Below are positions 1-8,697 of a DNA stretch of 21,572 nt, piece after piece. The translations under genes were made by a program, and so were the position numbers. The notes below the pieces were generated by a model that was not told where the DNA came from, made no database searches, and saw nothing but the letters and a program-made list of their open reading frames with translations. The stretch lies in the NCBI GenBank assembly GCA_011763485.2, contig JAANSK020267160.1:1-21572 (forward strand). Reading direction: 5' to 3'. Origin of the DNA: Isoetes engelmannii. Its lineage: Eukaryota > Streptophyta > Lycopodiopsida > Isoetales > Isoetaceae. Each line of letters starts with the position of its first letter. Position 1 is the first letter of the stretch.

Positions 1-799
1 TTAGTACCCCTAGGCTAAGCTAGTGACGTGTCATGTCGGATACCGTATAAATACCCGTATACGAGCATGGAACGTCACAAAATCCATTTACCCTCTGGTT
101 GCTAGCACAAGATTGAATACTTGCACATAGAACTCAAGATGATGCCTGCTGACAGATGAAAAAACACCATGAAGAAAACTCTGTTCTAATATAAAAATCC
201 TATTTTCAATCTACGACATATGACCTGTTTGACCAGGGATTGTTGGGCAAGTCTTTGCATAATACTTGTAGCTCAGCTGAGCATCATATGATCCGAGCAA
301 ACATAAGCACAAAAACAACATAGAATAGAGCATATTTGCATGGCTCTCCATTTTCGCTGCCAATATAAATCAGAAACGTTGAAAGATGCTCAGAGTTAAT
401 TGAATGCAGAAATGTTGATGCTCTGCGAGGCATGACGATACTTGCTGGCAGATGATGCTCTGTGAGACGTCTGCACACTGCACACCTCCAAACATCCCTC
501 CGCAATAGCGGCGCCGACCTACCCTGTCGCATGAATATGCCACGAAATGGAAACCTTAACCCTCGAATAGAAACAAGTACGAAACCTTCATCACCTGCAA
601 GTTTCTTCCTATTATCTGTCCTTTTTACATGCAGTAACTTTTGGGGCCTAAATTATTGGCGGAGCTGTAGCGGCGCCACCCGCCATTCTTTGGATTCCCT
701 GTTTTTCCTCCATTGTTTTTTGCAGAGTCGGCTATGGCGCGACAAGCATCAGCCGATTCTTCTTCTCAGTTGTCTCGATATGAAGCAAGCCGTGGCTGT
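1..799. other. Intergenic DNA, no gene recognised
   Basis: No exon-like coding stretch with supporting splice signals was found. Near the left edge an ACGT-core motif (TGACGTGTCA, about 24-33) lies upstream of a TATA-like GTATAAATA (about 45-53). This resembles a promoter or the inside of an LTR cut by the window edge, but nothing downstream supports either. A short GC-rich patch lies at about 505-520 and another at 667-682. Open frames here have no recognisable protein features. Confidence 0.4.
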
Positions 800-1025
800 G
801 GCAAAAGCATCTCAAGATTTCATATTTCTTATGGCAAAAGCATCTCAAGATTTCGTATTTCTGCTCGATTTGTATTTCTGCTCGATTTCTTGTGGCAAAA
901 GCATCTCAGATCTTTATATTTCTGCTCGGTTTGAAGGAAGCTGTGGCTGTGGCAGAAGCATTTTAGGGTGTGGCTCGATTTGAAGCAAGCATCTCAGGTC
1001 TTCATATGAAGCAAGCATCTCTGCT
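800..1025. repeat. Degenerate tandem repeat
   Basis: Copies of a motif beginning GGCAAAAGCATCTCA start near 800, 833 and 894, with a weaker GGCAGAAGCATTTT copy near 951. They alternate with TATTTCTGCTCGATTT blocks (about 857-890 and 918-930). The array ends with two copies of TGAAGCAAGCATCTC (about 980-1020). Spacing is irregular (33, then about 60 bp). The array explains the long open frame across it, which is probably not a gene. Confidence 0.75.
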
Positions 1026-1320
1026 TCTTGGATCCAATGATGTATAAAGGAAAAGTTTTAGACTGAAACTACAGGTTAGAGATCGAAGATTATTTTTAAG
1101 AGCTTTGTTTACTTTGTTTAGCTCATCATGTTCTCCAGCTCAAATCTCACGGACCCTTTGTGCTACGACCTGCAGGCCCAACCAAAGAACTGGAAAACAA
1201 ACATTGAAGCTTTGCAATCGAAAGAACAGGAACAGAAATAGAAAACAAGTTAAGACTCTAAGGGGGGTTTTCCATGAAGAGAACTGAAGCCGAAAACCTG
1301 AATGCTCCATCTGGAGGAAG
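1026..1320. other. Intergenic DNA, nothing recognised
   Basis: AT-rich single-copy-looking sequence. Short open frames on both strands lack any splice or domain support. Confidence 0.4.
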
Positions 1321-1408
1321 GGCTTCATATCGGATTGGCAGCGGGATTTTATAGCTTCTATTGGATTTGCAGCGGGATTCATAGCTTCTATCGGATTTGC
1401 AGCCGGGA
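1321..1408. repeat. Three 30-bp tandem repeats
   Basis: The unit ATAGCTTCTATTGGATTTGC plus AGCGGGATTC occupies 1351-1380. A near copy lies at 1381-1408 and a more diverged one at 1321-1350. The array runs directly into the perfect palindrome that starts at 1409. Confidence 0.8.
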
Positions 1409-1459
1409 AACCTTCATCACCAGAAGGTTTCTAGAAGAAACCTTCTGGTGATGAAGGTT
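1409..1459. repeat. Perfect 24-bp inverted repeat (hairpin)
   Basis: Arms 1409-1432 and 1436-1459 are exact reverse complements separated by AGA. The first arm begins AACCTTCATCACC, a motif also present at about 584-597. The RNA or single-stranded DNA would form a very stable hairpin. It could be a very young inverted duplication or the precursor of a foldback element; the sequence does not say which. Confidence 0.85.
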
Positions 1460-2190
1460 CCCCCTTCCAAAATAGAAACCCTAGCCCATAAAAAGAAACT
1501 ATAAGAAAGAACAAGCATAAAACAATCGGAAACCCAAAACCTAGTTTCTAACATCAGCTTTATACGGTTTTGACATACTAATACTTGACAAAACCATATA
1601 AAATATTAGGTAATACCTGCCCCTTTCAACAATTGCAGAAGATAATGATGATGTTTACTTTTTGTGCCATTTTATGTGGTTCTAGTTTATGAGAAGTGAT
1701 GGTATTGGACCACTTTCAAAATTGATATTCTTTTATCTCCTCTTCTTTTATTAGGATGTTCCTCATTTTGTACTTGTTCTCGATACCTCAGCTAATTTTG
1801 TCTTTTCGGAACATGAACATCACTCGTACATCAATTATGTTATGGTTAGATTAATGAAAAAAAAAAAATCATGCCCAATGTCACAACTTTCAAGTGATGG
1901 CTTGCGGGGGGGGGGGGGGCACCAGTAGTGGACCATGCCCCATTAATGGACCAATAAAATATGGGCCACAAACACCAATAATGAATATTGGTAGGACCTA
2001 AAATGGGTCATTAATGCACCATTTTTTTTCATCCATTCTCTCAATTTTGTTCATCTAGACCTACTTCATTCGTCTGTTAGACCATTCCGGCGACTATGCT
2101 AGTATGCCGCAAAGATGAGAGCGGCGCATTTATTGGCTCTTGGTTTGAGCTTGGATTCCGGTGGTGGGGGGGGGGGGTATTAGACTCATC
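1460..2190. other. Intergenic DNA with two long G-tracts
   Basis: No gene is visible. A run of 14 G lies at 1906-1919 and one of 12 G at 2166-2177. Between them 1920-2036 contains small inverted motifs (for example ACCAAT and ATTGGT around 1973-1991, and two CATTAATG-centred blocks), which could be a decayed MITE starting at the G-tract. The evidence for that is weak. Confidence 0.4.
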
Positions 2191-2192
2191 TT

Positions 2193-2438
2193 AAGCTTAT
2201 TCTACAAGTCGAATACCCCCTCATATTAGACAAGTCAAATATGCCAAAACAATTATTGTGTGAGTCGAATACTCATGAAATTAAAAAATATATCAAAATG
2301 TAGACTCGAATCCACGCCAGCGAGTTGAAAACCAAACGAACTAACCATCTACGCTATGCAACATCATTAAAATAAAATGATATTTGCAGCTTAATAAAGA
2401 CGAAACTGCTAGGCTTATTCGACTTGTAAAATAAAGTT
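2193..2438. mobile_element. Small inverted-repeat element containing a tRNA-like block
   Basis: Arms at about 2193-2214 and 2416-2438 pair imperfectly around the shared core ACAAGTCGAATA (right arm in reverse complement). Between them the minus strand reads like a tRNA-derived promoter: an A-box-like TAGATGGTTAG (about 2342-2352) and a B-box-like GGATTCGAGTC (2303-2313), about 40 bp apart as in tRNA genes. The motif AGTCGAATA recurs several times inside. It may be a SINE head on the minus strand, or a TIR element that captured one. Confidence 0.45.
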
Positions 2439-2689
2439 AGGACATATTAAGCTCGCGATTTCGTGGAATCAAACCCCGAAAATGGAGTCAGTATTTCACC
2501 CGGACAGTTAGGTCTATTCCAACGATTTCTTATAAATCGTCATTTTCGAATTTTTTTTGTAGCCACAACTTATATTATGGAGTGATCTGCTTCTTTCTGT
2601 GCCGTTCTCACACGAAAAAAATTGTTCGATCTTAAGGTCGTCCTTGCCTAGGGAACGTTAGGAAAACGTGGGCATGTGAAGACTTAACC

Positions 2690-3141
2690 TTAAACTAAAG
2701 GGCAAATTTAAAAAATGCCCCTAATTTTATGCAAAATTGCGAAAATGCTCCTGTTTTAGGGGTTTTTTTTGGTAAAATAGCTATAACTTTTTTCTGATGA
2801 TCTAAATACGAATATGCCCTTCACACGAATTATAGAAAAGATTGATATCTTTCCATCAAAGCTAAAATCATCTGAATCGGAGTCTGAATCTTAAGTTATG
2901 ATTATAGTTTGTTTGTATCTAAGATTTAACATAGCTTGTGATTTCAGACTCCGATTTAGATTGATTTTAGCTTTGATGGGAAGATATCATCCTCTCTATA
3001 ATTCATCTGAAGGGCGCATTTTTATTTCGATCATCATAAAAAAGTTATGACTATTTTACAAAAAATACCCCCTAAAACAAGAGCATTTTCGTAATTTTGT
3101 AAAAAATTAGAGGCATTTTTAAAATTTGCCATAAACTAAAG
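2690..3141. repeat. 10-11-bp target-site duplication flanking the foldback element
   Basis: TTAAACTAAAG (2690-2700) and ATAAACTAAAG (3131-3141) bracket the inverted-repeat element and differ only at the first base. A duplication of this length fits Mutator-like transposons (usually 9-11 bp). Confidence 0.65.
2701..3130. mobile_element. 430-bp foldback MITE, Mutator-like by its flanks
   Basis: Almost the whole element is one inverted repeat: the left arm of about 200 bp (from 2701, GGCAAATTT) pairs with the right arm ending at 3130 (AAATTTGCC), with a spacer of only 20-30 bp near 2905-2925. It encodes no protein and would be non-autonomous. The arms have diverged by scattered substitutions and small indels, so it is not very recent. 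Its right half, including AATTCATCTGAAGGGC at 3000-3015, closely resembles the element in intron 24 of the WD40 gene (20201-20462). Assignment to Mutator-like elements rests only on the flanking repeat length. Confidence 0.8.
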
Positions 3142-3327
3142 GGTATTTGAACAATTTTTAATTACGTTGACACGAAGAAGAAGAGCTTGAAGAGGGAAAG
3201 AAGAGTTTTAACTCGAGTGTGGCCTTAGGGTTGGGGATATTTTTGATGTATGAGGAATATTCGTTCTCTTTTTGCGTTTGTTCTCCCTGTTTTCCACATT
3301 TGATCCAGATTTTCCGTCGGAGGAGCA
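3142..3327 (+). promoter_or_regulatory. Probable promoter/5' UTR of the gene starting at 3328
   Basis: GAAGAAGAAGAGC-type purine-rich sequence (about 3174-3205) is followed by a pyrimidine-rich leader (about 3258-3315) directly before the ATG at 3328. This is typical of plant 5' UTRs. No convincing TATA box was located. Confidence 0.35.
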
Positions 3328-4959
3328 ATGCAATGGAACGGCAGCGTATCAATCTCGGAGCAGCAATCAATGGAACCGCGCGCTTCTGCCAAAGACACAA
3401 TGGAACGGTAAGTCTTTCATTTCTACAAAAGACTTACAAAAAGCCTATTTCCATTGTAGACTGCGAAATTATCTACGCCTTACCCTTGTAGTTGCGAAAT
3501 TTTCATTGAAAGCCTATTTACGTTGAAAGTCTTTCCATTGAACTCTGCGAAATTATCTACAAAAGCCTATTTTTTTAGCCCTTTTGTTCAGGCTTTTTAG
3601 GCCGAAAGCCAAAACATTGAGCTTTAACTGTGAATTCAAACTTTAAGCTGGAATTCATTCACAGTTTAAGCTAGAAAATAGAAGATGCATACGTCTTCTG
3701 CCAAGGATGAGCTTTTAATATTTCCATGATACGTTATTAGATTTTTTGTGCAGGCGTCTATAGGTGAAGTTGAAAGTTTGGAATAATTTAGACGTTCACC
3801 AAACATTCGGTAAGTTTTTCCATCACCAAGCACTTCTCATATTTCTGCGAATTTCTTCTAGGTTGTAGCTGTGTAAATATCATCGGAAGTTATCTGCAAA
3901 AGCCCTTTTTTTTAGGATTTTGATTAGCAGAAGTGATTGAATTCACAGAACGCAACGCAGAAAGGCAATAACATCAAGCTTTAACTGTTTAGCTTTAAGC
4001 TGGAATTCAATCATAATTTAACTTTGAATTCATTCTGCATCAAGCAAATTATGGTTTAACTGGAAAGCTTTTAAGACAGAAGGCTTTTGGCATAGCAAAA
4101 GTGACGGAATTAAGAGAACTGTAATTCTATTTTCTGTATTATGAGCTGTGTTACTTCTGAGAATTTTGTGAGTTGATTGGATTGAGCGAACTGAAGGAGT
4201 TTGCTTTTCTAAATTTTGCTTTTCTGGATTTCTCACTGAAGATGTATGAGAGGACAGGAATGAAGGCAATGCTTTAAAAAAAAAATTGGTTGGTGAAGAT
4301 GGGTTCTATGAGCCTTGCACGCGCATTTGTTGTCCTTGAGGTCGTTTTATCCATCGGCGCTCCTGGCTTAGCATAGGTTAAGAAAAAATCAACAAGAACA
4401 GGGTCCAAATATTCATGTTCAGGTTGTTGATGGGGAAGTTGCAGCTGATAATGAATATGACAGCGAAAATGAAGGTGAAGCTGAGAATGTTGGAGTGATA
4501 CCATATGGTAATCGATTTTGGTCATGCCTATATGGTAAGATAATTAGATACACATGGCAATCATAATTAGATACGCATGGCAATCATATTTGGGAACACA
4601 TGGCAATGATCTTGATGTGATGCTGCATGTCTAATATGTATAAAAACAGGAGAAAGCAACGCATCAGGACAAGAAGGTGACGTGGTAGCTGTAACGGGCT
4701 GCAACAGATTTACTTGAGTTCGATTTGGATGTCGGATTTGGACGTCGGCCTGCAAGCCGACTTCTGTACTTGCTTCTGTGTGTAAACGGCAGGTGAGATA
4801 ACGATCTGCAGGTGTTGGTGAAGACAAAGCCCTCTTTGGTCAGACTGTGCGTAGACATCCTGAGCAGTTGGGTCTGCCTCTGAATAGCCAGAGACGTATC
4901 TGGGCTGCCGAAATTCCCTTACTGGAGTCCCAAGACAATTCAGGGCAATTGCTGATCAG
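3328..4959 (+). CDS. Unrecognised acidic protein, candidate 5' exons (partial)
   Basis: Four exons can be joined without breaking frame. 3328-3407 starts with ATG and ends at the strong donor GTAAGT. 4377-4507 follows (or to 4534, where a better GTAAGA donor adds nine codons in the same phase). Then come 4650-4676 and 4812-4959. The reading begins MQWNGSVSISEQQ. It continues through an acidic stretch (VVDGEVAADNEYDSENEGE) and ends with a polar segment containing LFGQTVRRHPEQLGLPLNSQ and RRIWAAEIPLLES. The family was not recognised. The 27-nt exon is unusually small. The end is uncertain: 5110-5140 would close the frame with TGA after ten codons, while 5307-5375 (CAG acceptor, GTAAGT donor, 69 nt, open in all three frames) is an alternative exon. 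Support is phase agreement plus protein-like composition only. A decayed gene is possible. Confidence 0.4.
3408..4376 (+). other. Putative first intron with an internal diverged duplication
   Basis: AAAGCCTATTT recurs near 3440, 3510 and 3565. CTGCGAAATTATCTAC occurs twice (about 3460 and 3545). A block of about 120 bp around 3556-3675 (AAAGCC, GCTTTAACTGT, TTTAAGCTGGAATTCA) is echoed around 3895-4035. No further exon was recognised. Confidence 0.4.
4550..4617. repeat. Three 23-bp tandem repeats
   Basis: Units at 4550-4572, 4573-4595 and 4596-4617 each begin ACACATGGCAAT or ACGCATGGCAAT and diverge at their 3' ends. They lie in the putative intron before the 27-nt exon. Confidence 0.75.
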
Positions 4960-5870
4960 GTAGTTTTTGATCTTTATATTAAGATAACTGGTGACTTACA
5001 GTCCATAAGAATCTGTGTGATTCCTGTATAAAGCCCGGGCTTGATCAGAAACAAAGCTTTGTGCTTTAGGTCTATCCTTTGTGGATTTCCTATGTGATAG
5101 TGATTGCAGGAGGCTTAGGGAGAAGAGTGTTGGAGTTTGACTTTGGTTTTTATCTGGGTTCAATTCCCGGCCTCAAGTTTTCTGATTCCAACAGAGAATG
5201 AACATGGAATGAAGCTGAGAATGAACAACAATATGCATAAGCCTTGCTACTGTCGTTTTTTGTTTTCTTTTCAATCTTTTAACTCATTTATCTTTTCTCG
5301 CATCAGCCACCTCGTCTGCCACTTTGTCATCATCGATCTTTTCAGCAAGAGCAACTACAAGAATCTTGCAATTATGTAAGTTGCTGTGCTTCAATTGATT
5401 GTTTTTTATGGCGTTTCATGCGCATAGATATTACTGCATGCTGCAATGATTAAGGGTATTTTACAATTGGATTGCTAATCTGGAAAATGCTGGAAAAATG
5501 CTTATGAAGTAGACCAACATGCAAATGGGTACATGGCCAGTTGGGAACAGTTCACTAATAAATACTAAGGGATCATGGGAACAGTTCACTAATAAATACT
5601 AAGGGATCATATTGACATTTGGATGCTTAAGACTTGTGCAGACCTTAAATTATTTTCAGGATTAGAGTGCTTAAAGGTTTAATTTGAAGCATCATTGCCA
5701 TGCATATAATTTTGCTGAATAATCCGTAGGAGTAGATTGCTTAATGGTGATTGCTGGATATGCATTGCCATGCAAATACGAATTTGCCATGCAGGTTAAG
5801 TATTGCATGTTGCTGTGGGAAGGTTTTCGTTAGCTCTAAGAGCATACATAACTCTAAATCTCTGGCATAG
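4960..5870. other. Non-coding DNA, possible intron
   Basis: Apart from the doubtful exons at 5110-5140 and 5307-5375, no coding signal was seen. It contains the 34-bp duplication at 5543-5610. Copies of TGCATTGCCATGCA-like sequence lie around 5690-5710 and 5760-5795. Confidence 0.4.
5543..5610. repeat. Exact 34-bp tandem duplication
   Basis: 5543-5576 and 5577-5610 are identical and begin GGGAACAGTTCACTAATAAA. The lack of any difference points to a recent event or to assembly error. Confidence 0.9.
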
Positions 5871-5919
5871 GAAGCGCAGTGCATTATTATGAGAACGTGC
5901 TTCAGAGATGGGAACTACG
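5871..5919 (+). CDS. Possible internal exon
   Basis: An AG acceptor precedes 5871 and a GTGAAT donor follows 5919. One frame reads SAVHYYENVLQRWEL, which looks protein-like. That frame needs an upstream exon ending in phase 1, which the candidate exons at 4812-4959 and 5307-5375 do not supply without a stop. It is listed as a candidate only. Confidence 0.2.
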
Positions 5920-6776
5920 GTGAATGGCTTTGTAAACCTGCTGGTAGAAGTCGTTATGCTTGTAATTAAACTTCTCTTTAACTAGATGAGACCTTAAATT
6001 AACTTCCTAAGAATGACGGTTTTCTTAGGAACATCACATGATTAAATAGGGCCATTAAGACACAGGGCATATGTTAATCTGCATTTATGTTTGGATAAAA
6101 ACAAAATTAATTCGGCTGTTGGGCATCATGAATTTAAGGATTCTGTAGCTTGAATAGCCTATGAAGCAGGCAGACTGATTGAACGTTTTGGGAAGCAGGC
6201 AGTGGTAATTCCAATTGTGTTGTAGACTATAATTTAAGCATTATCTTGCGTAGGGCAGAGGCAGATCTGAAATTAGGGATAATGAATTAATTTTTTTAAG
6301 AGGTTCTTACTGGTAAGAGTAGATATGCAGGACCAGACATGCACAGATCCGCCATGTGCTGAAACTAGAATGTTCATAAACTTACTAGATCTAGGGGTTT
6401 GTTGGCATTATTTGTACCATTAGCTGTGTTGAATAAGAACTTGCCTGGATTACGGATTACCTTTTTCTTGTTAGCAGGAAATACTAGGCAGCCATTATAG
6501 CAGGAAATACTAGGCACCCTCAACGTATTGTAACCAAAATTCTTGGCACATAATTGTCTGGACATTGTATACCTCTAGGCTTATATTGTGCTTGGAATAT
6601 AAGCTTTCATACTTTGATGTATTTTCTATGTGGCTTGATGACTTGACAAAGTTGTAAAGTTGCTGATTTATTGAAGTTGTAAACACTGATTTGACATTGT
6701 TGACATTTCTGATTTGACATACATTGTTGACCATACCTTTAGTTAACATTTGAAGTACAACTAGTAGGACACAAGT
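5920..6776. other. Non-coding DNA, one short duplication
   Basis: No exon was recognised. TAGCAGGAAATACTAGGCA occurs exactly twice, at 6472-6490 and 6498-6516, a 26-bp period. Around 6690-6730 TGATTTGACAT and ACATTGTTGAC motifs recur. Confidence 0.5.
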
Positions 6777-7015
6777 AGGGGAACAATTAGGAACTAGTAG
6801 AGAACGATGGAAAGAATATAGGGATCATTAGGGAACAAGAAAAGATCAATCAGGGAGCAACTAGGGAACAAGTAGGATTGTGTCTGGGAACAACTAGGGA
6901 ACATTTAGGGAACAAGTAGGATTGGGTTTGTAATTATTAGGGAACAAGTAGAGAACAGTTAGGGAACAACTAGTGAACAACTAAGGAACAATTAGGGCAC
7001 AAGTAGGATTGTGTC
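6777..7015. repeat. Minisatellite with a 12-bp core
   Basis: About 13 copies of a core GGGAACAAnTAG follow each other at 11-20-bp spacing, interrupted by GGATTGTGTCTGGG blocks. The copies differ by single bases. Some junctions contain TTTAGGG, but the period is not that of a plant telomere repeat. Confidence 0.7.
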
Positions 7016-7059
7016 TGGGATAGTTACAAGTAGGGATAGGAGTGGGGAAGGGATTGAGA

Positions 7060-7170
7060 AGTGAGACATTTCCCCACCTTGGATTAGGGAAATCCTGAGA
7101 GTTAACTAGAATTTCCCTAATGTTTCCCTAACAATTTCCATAAGAATCCCAAGGTTGGGATGTGTCAATT
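7060..7170. repeat. Foldback segment beside the minisatellite
   Basis: ATTAGGGAAAT at 7083-7093 is exactly complementary to ATTTCCCTAAT at 7111-7121. GTGGGGAA (7042-7049) pairs with TTCCCCAC (7070-7077). The outer parts, about 7061-7085 and 7145-7168, also resemble each other in opposite orientation (ACCTTGGATT against CCCAAGGT). In this segment the minisatellite motif appears on the opposite strand. Confidence 0.5.
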
Positions 7171-8050
7171 TTTTGGTGTGTCTTCTACAAATCTGTTGCT
7201 TCTTACTTCAAAAAATTTATTGGCAAGTAAGCTTTTTATTCATGCACGAACATGCTTGAGAGTATATGATGGTTTTTATTTGTTAGCTTAAATGTAAGAT
7301 ATCAAGAAGGAAAATGAGGATATTTAACAGATATCAATAGTGTTTTTTACAATGGCAAACTAGCTTTCTCTGAGCAGCCACTTGGTTATGAGATTGAATT
7401 TGATGAACTTATTTGCAAACTTAAGAGCTTGCATTGTTTAGATAATCCCCAAGTCATGGCGATCAAAGAATCTTTACCTCCTTGGTTCTTAACATTTCAA
7501 ATATCTTGCAGCAAAAGCATCTTGCTAATGTCATTATATTTTTGTTGCTGAAAATTGCTTAGCTGATCTGATTGTTCCGCTATGTAGGATTCGTACTCTG
7601 AAAGTGGAGACTATCCTAGTGCCAGTGGGAATGGGACGCAGGGAATGGGACGCAACACTAGTTTTATGATCTTTCTCAGAAACAGAAATAGGGCATTAAT
7701 TTTTTTTGTTTTCCTGCCCAGGCTTATGATTATTGAGTTCATCATGAATGCTCTTTTACATACAAAATGGGGTTTAATTGAGCCCTTTGGCAAAGGACAA
7801 TGACCTTCACAATTGAGATTGTAGGACCTGAAATATGATTTGGACTTTTCTTTGCACATAAAGTAGAATCTGTACATTTCTTTAGACAATAATTATGCAG
7901 CCTTTTGTATAGTTATGATGAAGAGTTTTAGGTCCTGCCAAATATGAGAAGGTTAGTATAAGAATCTCTGCAAAATTAGTTTGATCCAGAAAAAGGAAAG
8001 GTGCTCTATTTCTCGCAATTGAAAAGGATTTGGTTGCTCGCAACTCAGCT
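7171..8050. other. Non-coding or unresolved DNA
   Basis: An exon-like stretch after TATGTAG at 7589 reads DSYSESGDYPSASGNGTQ in one frame and IRTLKVETILVPVG in another. No good donor closes it. It contains an exact 14-bp tandem duplication (7627-7640 and 7641-7654). A 25-nt segment 7932-7956 between an AG and GTTAGT is another weak exon candidate. Nothing else was recognised. Confidence 0.3.
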
Positions 8051-8362
8051 AAAATGGCCTTAGGGTTTACCTCGGCTACAAAGGAAGTAGGAATTCATTA
8101 TGTGGATTCTAGATTTATTGAAATGCTCCTTTTAAAGCTAGCAGTAGCTATGCAGCATAAATTTAAACGCTGCCAAAGTTGATAATAAATGCCAAAATTA
8201 TGGCATAAAATAGAAGCTGGTGCAAAACAGAAGATGGTGGGTTCGGCCATGTCAATTTTGGCTAAGCAAGAACCACAAATAGCGGACATGCAGCGATCCA
8301 TAAATGGGCAAGTTTGCGATTCCATGGAACTTTTAGGAGGACGACTTTATGCAATATCTTGA
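8051..8362 (+). CDS. C-terminal coding part of an unrecognised gene
   Basis: After an AG at 8047-8048 the frame from 8051 reads KMALGFTSATKEVGIHYVDS and stays open to TGA TAA TAA at 8180-8188. The same frame reopens and reads KMVGSAMSILAKQEPQIADM, then QRSINGQVCDSMELLGGR, ending at TGA 8360-8362. A short phase-0 intron from a GT at 8144 (or 8091) to the CAG ending at 8230 would remove the three stops. The final 43 residues have normal amino-acid composition and a helix-like pattern. The family was not recognised. It may be the 3' end of the gene beginning at 3328, but the exons between do not join in phase. The stop lies only 335 bp before the WD40 gene's ATG. Confidence 0.4.
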
Positions 8363-8697
8363 CCAGGGAAAAAAAAAAAGTTCTGGTCATAGTTTTCAAA
8401 GGGTAGTTTTAGTGGTTTAATCTTTCTAACAAAAATAGATTGTTATTTAGATTTCTAAAGAGGAAATACTAAAGTGGTCCCTCTAGCGTCTCATATGATG
8501 TTGGATATCCTAGATCATCACACTTCTGCATCATGCATGGGCATCAAAATTTGGAGATGAGGAGTCTACGGGGGTATCAGTACTACTTTGCCATGATAGA
8601 TGATCCTTGCATTTTTCAGTTGGTAGGTGCTTGGTAGTTTTGAGACATCGTTTCTAAATGTTTGATCGCGATTTTTGTAGTTTATAATTTTTCTCTC
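8363..8697 (+). promoter_or_regulatory. Short upstream region and 5' UTR of the WD40 gene
   Basis: This 335-bp gap between the two coding regions must hold the upstream gene's 3' end and the WD40 gene's promoter or leader, unless the leader has an intron. An A-run lies at about 8370-8380. No clear TATA box is visible. The sequence just before the ATG (TTTTTCTCTC) is pyrimidine-rich. Confidence 0.35.

Noticed and set aside
1-120. LTR or gene promoter at the left edge
   Set aside because: TATA-like and ACGT-core motifs are present, but no LTR ends, repeats or downstream gene support it.
462-983. 173-codon open frame
   Set aside because: It runs across a degenerate tandem repeat and has low-complexity, Cys/Ser/Phe-rich translation without domain or splice support.
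800-1025. CRISPR-like array
   Set aside because: Spacing is irregular, the repeats are degenerate, and the rest of the window is clearly eukaryotic.
5110-5140. Terminal exon of the 3328 gene
   Set aside because: It fits in phase and ends with TGA, but it is very short and competes with 5307-5375, so it is mentioned only as an option.
6777-7015. Interstitial telomere repeat
   Set aside because: TTTAGGG appears only at some junctions; the period and core sequence are different.
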